A program made the position numbers and the translations under genes. Below the pieces are notes generated by a model that had not been told where the DNA came from, made no database searches, and worked only from the letters and a program-made list of their open reading frames with translations. A stretch of DNA of 6,718 nt from JAZDJJ01 sp043804035 (GTDB lineage Bacteria > Bacteroidota > Bacteroidia > Palsa-948). Positions 1 to 5,666 of the stretch are shown one piece after another. Within the stretch, counting starts at the first letter, position 1. Every line of letters begins with the position of its first letter. The stretch spans positions 1 to 6,718 of the forward strand of contig JAZDJJ010000117.1 of the NCBI GenBank assembly GCA_043804035.1, given 5' to 3'.

Positions 1-55
1 GTCTATTGATGTGGATGATAATAATTCATAAGTTCAGACCTTCTGACCTTTCGTA

Positions 56-193
56 TATCTCCTTATCTCGTCATGGCGGACTTTGACCCGCCACCTCAAT
101 CAATTATCTCCTTAGCTCGTCATGGCGGGCTTGACCCGCCACCTCAATCAATTATCTCCTTAGTTCGTCATGGCGGGCTTGACCCGCCATCAA
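56..193. repeat. Three tandem 48-49 bp units with a TGGCGGG/CCCGCCA palindrome
   Basis: Unit 1 spans about 56-104, unit 2 105-152 and unit 3 begins at 153, losing similarity after about 193. Each starts TATCTCCTTA and carries TGGCGGG-CTTGA-CCCGCCA, two 7-bp complementary arms around a 5-nt loop. Unit 1 differs slightly (GGACTTTGA instead of GGGCTTGA). Units 2 and 3 are almost identical until unit 3 ends. The GC-rich hairpin stands out in an AT-rich background. The word resembles REP-like intergenic palindromes seen in many bacterial genomes. The family identity is my recollection and was not searched. Confidence 0.85.
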
Positions 194-210
194 TAAAAAA
201 CCACTACCAA

Positions 211-249
211 TTTCTTCTATAATATTTTTTTTATTTTGAGTCCGTTTAT
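211..249. repeat. 39-bp imperfect direct repeat, copy A
   Basis: This stretch starts TTTCTTCTATAA and ends CCGTTTAT. It aligns without gaps to 605-643 with 32 of 39 identical bases by hand count. The two copies bracket the A-rich inverted repeat and the heptamer arrays. Its function is unknown. Confidence 0.55.
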
Positions 250-282
250 TTGGTTATCTGCCTATGCCCTGCAGACAGGCGT

Positions 283-419
283 GAAAATAGAAAATGGTAT
301 AGAAAAAAGAAATAAGTAATTAGAAAATAGAAAAATTCAGTTCTTGAAATGTCCGTATAAATGTTTTCTTTCCATTCTCTTTTTTCACATTGCTACTTTC
401 CATACTATTTTCCATTTTC
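283..419. repeat. Imperfect inverted repeat of A-rich ATRGAAA-type heptamers
   Basis: Positions 283-306 (GAAAATAGAAAATGG followed by TATAGAAAA) and 396-419 are reverse complements at 20 of 24 bases by hand count, separated by 89 bp. The heptamer AAAATRG/ATRGAAA is the same word that opens the large gene at 1788. In RNA this could form a long weak hairpin, but low complexity makes the pairing less meaningful. Confidence 0.5.
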
Positions 420-510
420 TTCTAACGAATTAAAAAAAAGACAATAAAAAAGTTGCATTTATGACTTGAATCCAGCTATCCCATTTTGGTGTAATTATCA
501 ATTTTGTTTA

Positions 511-603
511 GCATTTGTGATTTTAATATTTGTATTTGTAATTTGTTTCGCCTGCCTGCCGCAGGCAGGGATTTGGTTCTTTGGATTTCGTATTTCGTAT
601 TTA
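511..603. repeat. Degenerate NNATTTN heptamer array, interrupted by a palindrome
   Basis: From 511 the sequence reads in 7-base steps: GCATTTG, TGATTTT, AATATTT, GTATTTG, TAATTTG. The array is broken by the GC-rich palindrome at 551-569 and resumes with GGATTTG (569-575), then GGATTTC, GTATTTC, GTATTTA (583-603). It is non-coding. The 7-base period recurs at the starts of two genes in this window. Confidence 0.5.
551..569. repeat. Perfect 9-bp-arm palindrome CCTGCCTGC-C-GCAGGCAGG
   Basis: The arms CCTGCCTGC and GCAGGCAGG are exact reverse complements around one central C. It is strongly GC-rich in an AT-rich, non-coding setting. There is no T-tract after it, so it is not a classical intrinsic terminator. 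It is more likely an intergenic palindromic repeat of the REP or very small MITE type. Confidence 0.75.
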
Positions 604-604
604 G

Positions 605-643
605 TTTCTTCTATAAATTCTTTTTGATTTTTATCCCGTTTAT
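605..643. repeat. 39-bp imperfect direct repeat, copy B
   Basis: This is the partner of 211-249, with the same length, an ungapped alignment and 32/39 identity by hand count. It shares the TTTCTTCTATAA left end and the CCGTTTAT right end. Confidence 0.55.
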
Positions 644-704
644 GTGTAATTAAAAATTTTATGTAGGTTTGTATCAGGATTATTAACCCAAAAGTGTCAA
701 CTTT

Positions 705-731
705 TTTGAACGAGGCAGATGTGTATATTTG
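705..731 (+). promoter_or_regulatory. Bacteroidota-type promoter candidate upstream of the miniature element
   Basis: TATATTTG at 724-731 matches the Bacteroidota -7 consensus TAnnTTTG exactly. A TTTG at 705-708 could be the -33 element, but the 15-nt spacing is shorter than usual for these promoters. Transcription would start near 736-741, essentially where the miniature element is inserted. The gene at 920 would then carry the whole element in its 5' leader. Confidence 0.5.
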
Positions 732-745
732 CAGTTTATTTAAAC

Positions 746-902
746 TAGGACTTACGCACTGATGTCATTGCGTAGAAGGAATGACCGAAGCAATCTATTT
801 TTTTCATGTAGAAATGAAGATTGCTTCCTGCTTCGTGCTCTTCGGCAAGCTCAGAGCAACGCCTCGCAGTCGCAATGACGATACGGATTTGCGTAAGTCC
901 TA
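746..902. mobile_element. 157-bp MITE-like element with 13-bp TIRs and 5-bp TSD
   Basis: The terminal inverted repeats TAGGACTTACGCA (746-758) and TGCGTAAGTCCTA (890-902) are perfect over 13 bp and stop pairing immediately outside. The flanks are the exact 5-bp direct repeat TAAAC (741-745 and 903-907), the footprint expected of a transposase-mobilised insertion. Inside are nested inverted words: GTCATTGCG (764-772) with CGCAATGAC (871-879), and GAAGCAATCT (787-796) with AGATTGCTTC (818-827). The transcript could therefore fold into one long branched hairpin. There is no internal gene, so a transposase would have to act from elsewhere. The GTCATTGCG and GAAGCAATCT words are widespread in bacterial intergenic repeats. 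The transposase family is not determined. Confidence 0.85.
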
Positions 903-919
903 TAAACAAAATATAATCA

Positions 920-1621
920 ATGACCAACCTAAGATTCATACCTCTTACCGCTTATCTTTTCACCGCTTATCTCTTTACTTCTTACACATCTTTTTCTCAG
1001 CCGCCTGCTTGTCCTGCTATTACCACTAGTTGCTGTGCTGCAATAGGCAGCGGTTCCACTTTCATAATGACTCCTGACCCGAATAATATAACCATTACTT
1101 TTGATTCTTTCGGAGAATATCTGGCAGCAAATGCTCAATATGGCGCTACAACATTGCGGCTAACAGTTGGTACAGGACCAGGATTGCCTTGTGTGAATGG
1201 ATGCAGATGGAAATTGCATGTGAATGTTGATAATAATGGCGCACCTGCTGCACAGTGGGAACAACTTGCTGTTTATGGATCAGGCAGCGGAACGATACCT
1301 ACGATTAACTTACTTGATTTCAAAATTCGTAATACATGCAATACATCTGAAACAGGAACAGGATTCGTGGATATAGCAAGCAGCGGTAACTTCAGATGTA
1401 TTATTGATAATAATTGTTTGTCGGGCACAGCACCTGATAACGGACCTCATGCCAATCAAGATGCAGGCGATTGCATAACAAATGTAAATGATAATGGAAG
1501 TTATCTTACTAATCCTGGAGAATATACTTTTATTATTGACTATCAAATTACACCTACGCTTACTATGGCTGCCGGATTATACAGAATAACAATCAGATAT
1601 TGTTTGAGTGATGGTGATTAA
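920..1621 (+). CDS. Secreted cysteine-rich beta-strand protein, unrecognised family
   Basis: The product has 233 residues. The start at 920 gives a short polar N-terminus (MTNLR) and a hydrophobic, aromatic segment to about residue 26 (ending TSFSQ), read as a signal peptide with an unusual repeated core. There is no ribosome binding site, as is usual in Bacteroidota. The mature part is rich in Thr, Asn, Gly and short beta-strand patterns and has ten Cys, including CVNGC (91-95) and a pair at 160 and 166, suggesting disulfides in an exported domain. It ends in alternating strands (EYTFIIDYQI, then YRITIRYCL), like the last strand of a beta-sandwich subunit. I do not recognise the family. A pilin-like or adhesin-like surface subunit is an inference, supported mainly by the envelope-protein gene 160 bp downstream on the same strand. 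The start codon lies only 12 bp beyond the miniature element's target duplication. Confidence 0.85.
   Translation: MTNLRFIPLTAYLFTAYLFTSYTSFSQPPACPAITTSCCAAIGSGSTFIMTPDPNNITITFDSFGEYLAANAQYGATTLRLTVGTGPGLPCVNGCRWKLHVNVDNNGAPAAQWEQLAVYGSGSGTIPTINLLDFKIRNTCNTSETGTGFVDIASSGNFRCIIDNNCLSGTAPDNGPHANQDAGDCITNVNDNGSYLTNPGEYTFIIDYQITPTLTMAAGLYRITIRYCLSDGD
947..976 (+). repeat. 15-bp tandem duplication in the signal-peptide codons
   Basis: ACCGCTTATCTTTTC (947-961) is followed directly by ACCGCTTATCTCTTT (962-976). In frame this encodes TAYLF-TAYLF, followed by a degenerate third copy (TSYTSF). The unit is five codons, so copy-number change would lengthen or shorten the hydrophobic core without shifting the frame. 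Confidence 0.75.
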
Positions 1622-1781
1622 AAAATTTGTAAAAGAAATTTTGACTATTTCAATAATGAATATCCAACACGCAACCATATCATTTTCGACTCTTTTGCTG
1701 ATATAGACACAACATTAGTCGTAGCACACAAATAAGAAATTAACACAAAATCTCTGGAGTAAATAATTACAAAAACAGAAA

Positions 1782-4700
1782 ATGATAATGGAAAATAGAA
1801 AATGGAAAATAGTGCTGATAATACCGATGCTTATCGGAATATCAATTGTCAATTGTTTTGCACAAGACACCACTTCTGTTGTTCCTATTTCAAATATCAA
1901 ACAAGATACAATCATGGTTCCTCCTCCAACAACAACAACAAGTAAAGATACAATAGCAGTTCCTCATCCAACAACAATAAGCAAAGATACAACAGCAGTT
2001 TCTCCCACAACAACAACAAGCAAAGATACAACAGCGATTTCTCCTCCAACAACAATAAGCAAAGATACAACTGCAATTCCTCCAACAACAAAAGATACAA
2101 CCGTAATTCCTCCAACAACAAAAGATACAACCGTAATTCCTCCAACAACAAAAGATACAACCACAATTCCTCCCACAACAAAAGATACAATCCCACTTCC
2201 TATCATAACGGCTTCTTTTGATACCACTGAACTTATCCTGATAGAAGGCGAAATTGTTTCAAAGATATTACGGATAAAAAATAATTCAGACAAAGAACAA
2301 TCATTCCGTCTCAATATAAATTATCCCGGTGGTTGGAAAATATTAACTGACCTTTCTAAACATTACACGTTTAAATCTGGCGATAGTATTTTTATTCCTA
2401 TCCGTATTATTCCACTGGGAAAAATCAAAGGCAACACAAAGTATTTAATTAATGTATATGTTATTGCCGATAATAATAATCCGATGGCGATGGCATATTT
2501 TTATTCCACTCGCCCTAAATATGTGAACTGGGATATTACCATTTCGCCTTTTGATAAAGTTTATCTGATGAATGATTCCACTTCGGCAAAGTTTGATGCA
2601 AACATTTTGAATATAGGAAACGAAGAGCAGGAAATGTTTATGCACATTAGTAATTACCGCAAGGATATTCTTTTGTCGGATAATACAGGACGAGTCGTAA
2701 AAAATCCTTATCGTGAATTTACCCTTCGTCCACAAAGCGATACCTCGTTTCATTACTGCGCCAATATTATGCAAGGAATGCGGAATTTTAGAACCGTAGA
2801 TGATGTTACCTATTGTCCCGGATTTTTAAACGAAGCAAAGCGATACACTTTGTTTCTAAAAACCAGTGAGGCACGGATACTCGGAACACAAGGCATACAA
2901 AAAATGAAAAAGATTGATTTTGTTCGCCTGCCAAATGAAATGAAAGTAAATCCAAACAATTCATTTTCTATTCCTCTTGTAATGGAAGCCAATATCAGCA
3001 ATCTATTAAATGCACAGCCCATACTAAATCTTCTTTTCTCAGGAATCACCACATTAAATAATGGCGCAACTATTAATTATTTTTCTCAATTTTTCTTTTC
3101 ACTTTATTATGCTGATATAGATTTTTTAAAAAACAGCACTCAATATATCGGATACTTTGATAATAAATGGCAGGTGCAAATAGGCAGTGTCGGCGGACTT
3201 GGCGGAGCACCATCATCGGGAGGAAAAGGCGCCAATGTAATGTATCAGTTTCGCCCCAATCAATCAGCGGGTGTTTTTTATAACAGAGCACCTTATTTTT
3301 TTGGCAAAGCCGATAGACAATCAGTTGGAGCTGTACATACATTTTCTGCATCACGGTACCGCATAATGTCTTCTTATTCTCATATGAGCAGTTCGGGTAG
3401 AACAAGTTACAACTCCGATTACTTTGGCAGCAGCGGCAGTTACAGCATCGCCAATGGGCATACTGCAGGTCTTGGAATGTATGTGGTTAAAAATGCTTCC
3501 AACGATCCATCTAATTCATTCTCACGATGGGGTTATCAGGTAAATGCAAATTATTCCGGTAATTATCTGCAAGGACGATTACAATCAGGAGTCGGTTGTA
3601 ATTATCTATCCTCTTTTTATTCTCCATTTGACAAAGGAGATAAAATTACCGCTACGCACAACAGCGGTTTCCGTTTGAATGATAAATTGAATTTGTCGCT
3701 TAACAATAACTATATTAGAAATATTTACGAACCGATTTCAATTGCTGCTACTCGGCAAAAACTCAGAAGCATCAACAATACTTTTTCTGCTAATCACAAA
3801 ATAGGCGAAGGGTTTGCCGGCTCAGGAATTTTTTATAATATGATAAAAAATAACGATACGACTGTTATACATTCACGCGGAATAACAACAAATTACAGTC
3901 AGGCAAAATATGATAATAATACTTTTTTTACAATAAGTATGATGAGTGGATACAGTCGCATTTTATCCGACCCACATTCGCGCAATTATTTCTTCTTCCA
4001 ATATTTTTCACTCTTCCGCTATCACACCTTTTCTGCTACACTACGTTACAGCTACGGAACGGTTTCAGTGGCTGATAGATATTTTTTAGAGCAAGGAGTA
4101 TATTATCAATTCCTTGGTGCAAGCATCAACTATCAATATCAATTTCATAATTCACGTTTTGTTCTGAATAATTATATCAGTTATGCTTATTACAATCAAT
4201 TTAAAAGACATAGTATCGGATACACTCCTGAATTACTTTACTTCAGTAAAACAGGATGGAAGATACGGGTAATGGGCGGTTATTATTTTTCTTCCAGTCG
4301 GGCAAACAGAGGAGCAATTGCCATCCCCGGACAATCGGGCGAAATACCAGCACCCGAAAATGTTCACTCTTCCACAGCAATGCTTCAAGTAGGAGTACGA
4401 AAAGAATTTAACATCCCCTATCCTTGGGGAAAGAAAAAATATTTCTCTCATACCTATATCGCATTCATTGATTTGAATGGAAACAATAAATGGGACAATA
4501 ACGAATTGCTTTTGGATAATGTGGTGATACGTACTGGTGACTGTGAAATTCTTACTAATGAAAAAGGGAAAGCACGATTGCTCAATGTACTGCCGGGCAG
4601 ATATAACTTTTCTGCTTTTTCGCTTCTTGAGCTGAAAGGATATTTTGCCAACATTGAAGACAGTATTTCGGTTATTATCAATGATACTATTCCCGTGCCT

Positions 4701-5471
4701 TTCGTCAAAGGAGTGAAAGTGTACGGAAATGTTTTTGTTGACCGCGAAAAATTTTCACCCGATGCGCAAATTCCTATTGATCTTTCAGGTATTCGCATCA
4801 GTGCTTCGGGTATAAAAAATCATTCCACTCTAACTTCCAAAGACGGAACATTTGATATTTATGTTCCTTATGGAAAATATGCAGTGATGATGGATGAAAA
4901 AATTTTGAACGACCAATTTATTTTACTACAAAATAATATTGAAATTATTCTTGATAAAAAGGTGGAGAGTTTGTTTGTAACATTCCTGATTAGTGAAAAG
5001 AAAAGAAAAGTAAATATTAAAAAATTTGGTAGTAAAAGTGGTACCGATACTACGAGAAGCAATACCAGCGGTGCGATAAATCAAAATAAACAAAATATAG
5101 ATTCTACTCTTTCTAAAATACAAGTTGCTATGGATACTATTTATTCTGCGGGACCTCCGCCACCGGGAGCAATTCCTGTGCCAGGGCATCCTAATTTGTA
5201 TTATTATACTTTACCTGTTGGACCTGGCATAACTTATCGTATTCAATTAACAACAACCAGTAATCGCATTACTCCTTCGCAGCGGGCAATACAATTTAAG
5301 GGCATACCAAATATTATGGAATATACCGAAGGTGGTTATTATAAATATACTTCTGGTAATTTTAATTCAATTGATAAAGTAAAGAAACAAAAAACCATTC
5401 TTCGTACAAAGAAATATAAAGATGCATTTATAGTTCCTTTCAAGAATAACAAACGAATCAGATATAAATAA
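1782..5471 (+). CDS. Large outer-membrane protein: Ig-like domains, usher-like barrel, SPOR domain
   Basis: The product has 1229 residues. ATG at 1782 and 1788 are both in frame; the second gives MENRKWKIVL, a typical basic n-region. The signal peptide ends near NCFAQ (residue 28). Next come a Thr/Pro/Asp repeat stalk (46-138); Ig-like segments (about 143-240 and 247-360), the first with an LRIKNNSDKEQSFRL pattern seen in PapD/NEW3-type folds; a Gly/Tyr/Ser/Asn-rich array of alternating strands (about 410-877) ending VGVRKEF, read as an outer-membrane barrel; a SdrD/CnaB-like domain (890-975) with DLNGNNKWDNNE (897-908) and LPGRY; a second regulatory-like domain (977-1070); a proline-rich linker (PPPPGAIPVPG); and a C-terminal SPOR-like domain (about 1148-1228: TYRIQL, FKGIPNIMEY, TSGNF, KYKDAFIVPF). 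SPOR domains bind denuded peptidoglycan glycans. Barrel plus regulatory-like domains resemble fimbrial ushers, so export of the preceding product is inferred. A structural or adhesive barrel protein is the alternative. SPOR is the surest domain call, usher the least. Confidence 0.9.
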   Translation: MIMENRKWKIVLIIPMLIGISIVNCFAQDTTSVVPISNIKQDTIMVPPPTTTTSKDTIAVPHPTTISKDTTAVSPTTTTSKDTTAISPPTTISKDTTAIPPTTKDTTVIPPTTKDTTVIPPTTKDTTTIPPTTKDTIPLPIITASFDTTELILIEGEIVSKILRIKNNSDKEQSFRLNINYPGGWKILTDLSKHYTFKSGDSIFIPIRIIPLGKIKGNTKYLINVYVIADNNNPMAMAYFYSTRPKYVNWDITISPFDKVYLMNDSTSAKFDANILNIGNEEQEMFMHISNYRKDILLSDNTGRVVKNPYREFTLRPQSDTSFHYCANIMQGMRNFRTVDDVTYCPGFLNEAKRYTLFLKTSEARILGTQGIQKMKKIDFVRLPNEMKVNPNNSFSIPLVMEANISNLLNAQPILNLLFSGITTLNNGATINYFSQFFFSLYYADIDFLKNSTQYIGYFDNKWQVQIGSVGGLGGAPSSGGKGANVMYQFRPNQSAGVFYNRAPYFFGKADRQSVGAVHTFSASRYRIMSSYSHMSSSGRTSYNSDYFGSSGSYSIANGHTAGLGMYVVKNASNDPSNSFSRWGYQVNANYSGNYLQGRLQSGVGCNYLSSFYSPFDKGDKITATHNSGFRLNDKLNLSLNNNYIRNIYEPISIAATRQKLRSINNTFSANHKIGEGFAGSGIFYNMIKNNDTTVIHSRGITTNYSQAKYDNNTFFTISMMSGYSRILSDPHSRNYFFFQYFSLFRYHTFSATLRYSYGTVSVADRYFLEQGVYYQFLGASINYQYQFHNSRFVLNNYISYAYYNQFKRHSIGYTPELLYFSKTGWKIRVMGGYYFSSSRANRGAIAIPGQSGEIPAPENVHSSTAMLQVGVRKEFNIPYPWGKKKYFSHTYIAFIDLNGNNKWDNNELLLDNVVIRTGDCEILTNEKGKARLLNVLPGRYNFSAFSLLELKGYFANIEDSISVIINDTIPVPFVKGVKVYGNVFVDREKFSPDAQIPIDLSGIRISASGIKNHSTLTSKDGTFDIYVPYGKYAVMMDEKILNDQFILLQNNIEIILDKKVESLFVTFLISEKKRKVNIKKFGSKSGTDTTRSNTSGAINQNKQNIDSTLSKIQVAMDTIYSAGPPPPGAIPVPGHPNLYYYTLPVGPGITYRIQLTTTSNRITPSQRAIQFKGIPNIMEYTEGGYYKYTSGNFNSIDKVKKQKTILRTKKYKDAFIVPFKNNKRIRYK
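1788..1815 (+). repeat. ATRGAAA heptamer run over the start codon and first codons
   Basis: ATGGAAA (1788), ATAGAAA (1795), ATGGAAA (1802) and ATAGTGC (1809, degenerate) form a 7-base periodic run beginning exactly at the second in-frame ATG. It encodes MENRKWKIV, the basic n-region of the signal peptide. The unit is not a multiple of three, so gain or loss of one copy would shift the frame after the start. Confidence 0.6.
1917..2195 (+). repeat. Eight in-frame Thr/Pro/Asp repeats with D-T-(T/I) sequons
   Basis: Four longer units (13-14 residues, pattern xPTTxxSKDTTA, residues 46-98) are followed by four 10-residue units (IPPTTKDTTV-type, residues 99-138; 30 bp each at 2076, 2106, 2136 and 2166). 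Every unit contains Asp-Thr-Thr or Asp-Thr-Ile, matching the Bacteroidota O-glycosylation sequon D-(S/T)-(A/I/L/V/M/T). The segment is low-complexity and probably extended, a stalk between signal peptide and folded domains. The near-identical 30-bp units suggest slippage or recombination-driven length change in steps that preserve the frame. Confidence 0.9.
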
Positions 5472-5533
5472 AAATTCTGTTACTAGATATGTTTGTAACG
5501 TAAAATTGATAAATAAATATAAATCAGATACGC

Positions 5534-5557
5534 AGAGACGCAAAATTTTGCGTCTCT
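5534..5557. repeat. Perfect 24-bp palindrome AGAGACGCAAAA / TTTTGCGTCTCT
   Basis: The two 12-bp arms are exact reverse complements with no spacer, 63 bp after the large gene's stop. As RNA it would form a stem closed by the AT centre, but no U-tract follows, so it is a weak candidate for an intrinsic terminator. Similar AGAGACGC palindromes are, from memory, common intergenic repeats in several phyla. Its position between two transcription units would fit a shared 3'-end structure. Confidence 0.75.
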
Positions 5558-5610
5558 ACAAATCATCATAAACCACAAAAACTTTATTTCTAAAATCAGT
5601 AAAAGAAATC

Positions 5611-5639
5611 TTTGCATTTGAAAATAAATTTTATCTTTG
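5611..5639 (+). promoter_or_regulatory. Bacteroidota-type promoter for the DUF5618-like gene and its neighbour
   Basis: TTTG at 5611-5614, a 17-nt spacer, then TATCTTTG at 5632-5639, an exact TAnnTTTG match. Spacing and motifs fit the Bacteroidota sigma-A type. Transcription would start near 5644-5648, giving a leader of about 20 nt before the ATG at 5667. The leader is A-rich (AAAAAAATAAAATCATCAAC-like) with no Shine-Dalgarno sequence. Confidence 0.65.
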
Positions 5640-5666
5640 TACCCATAAAAAAATAAAATCATCAAC

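Larger units (their letters stand above)
1..740. other. Non-coding, repeat-rich intergenic block
   Basis: No reading frame here has convincing coding character on either strand. The stretch is AT-rich and made largely of short repeats, which are listed separately: palindrome-bearing 48-bp units, a 39-bp direct repeat, A-rich inverted repeats and heptamer arrays. The only regulatory signal I can support is the promoter candidate near its right end. The first about 30 bases could hold the last codons of an upstream gene, but this cannot be established from the window. Confidence 0.7.

Noticed and set aside
2..31. Possible C-terminal tail of an upstream + strand gene (SIDVDDNNS then TAA)
   Set aside because: Only nine codons are visible; the acidic ending is suggestive but cannot be separated from chance.
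56..193. Possible short CRISPR array
   Set aside because: The three units repeat end to end including the linkers, so there are no unique spacers, and no cas gene is visible.
258..281. Imperfect palindrome around CTGCCTATGCCCTGCAGACAGG
   Set aside because: It resembles a degraded relative of the CCTGCCTGC/GCAGGCAGG repeat, but too many positions fail to pair to call it.
745..1029. Small frames on both strands over the miniature element (745-939 minus, 781-1029 plus)
   Set aside because: They arise from the inverted-repeat element and run into gene 1 out of frame, with no protein-like character.
1656..1708. Short leader peptide MNIQHATISFSTLLLI between genes 1 and 2
   Set aside because: Only 16 codons, no promoter or attenuator structure; chance is sufficient.
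1912..2314. Minus-strand frames with Leu/Glu-rich or Val/Gly-rich repeats
   Set aside because: They are antisense shadows of the Thr/Pro/Asp repeats of the large gene; the + frame has the signal peptide and domain structure.
5479..5499. GTTAC / GTAAC hairpin just after the large gene as a terminator
   Set aside because: A 5-bp AT-rich stem with an 11-nt loop and no U-tract is too weak.
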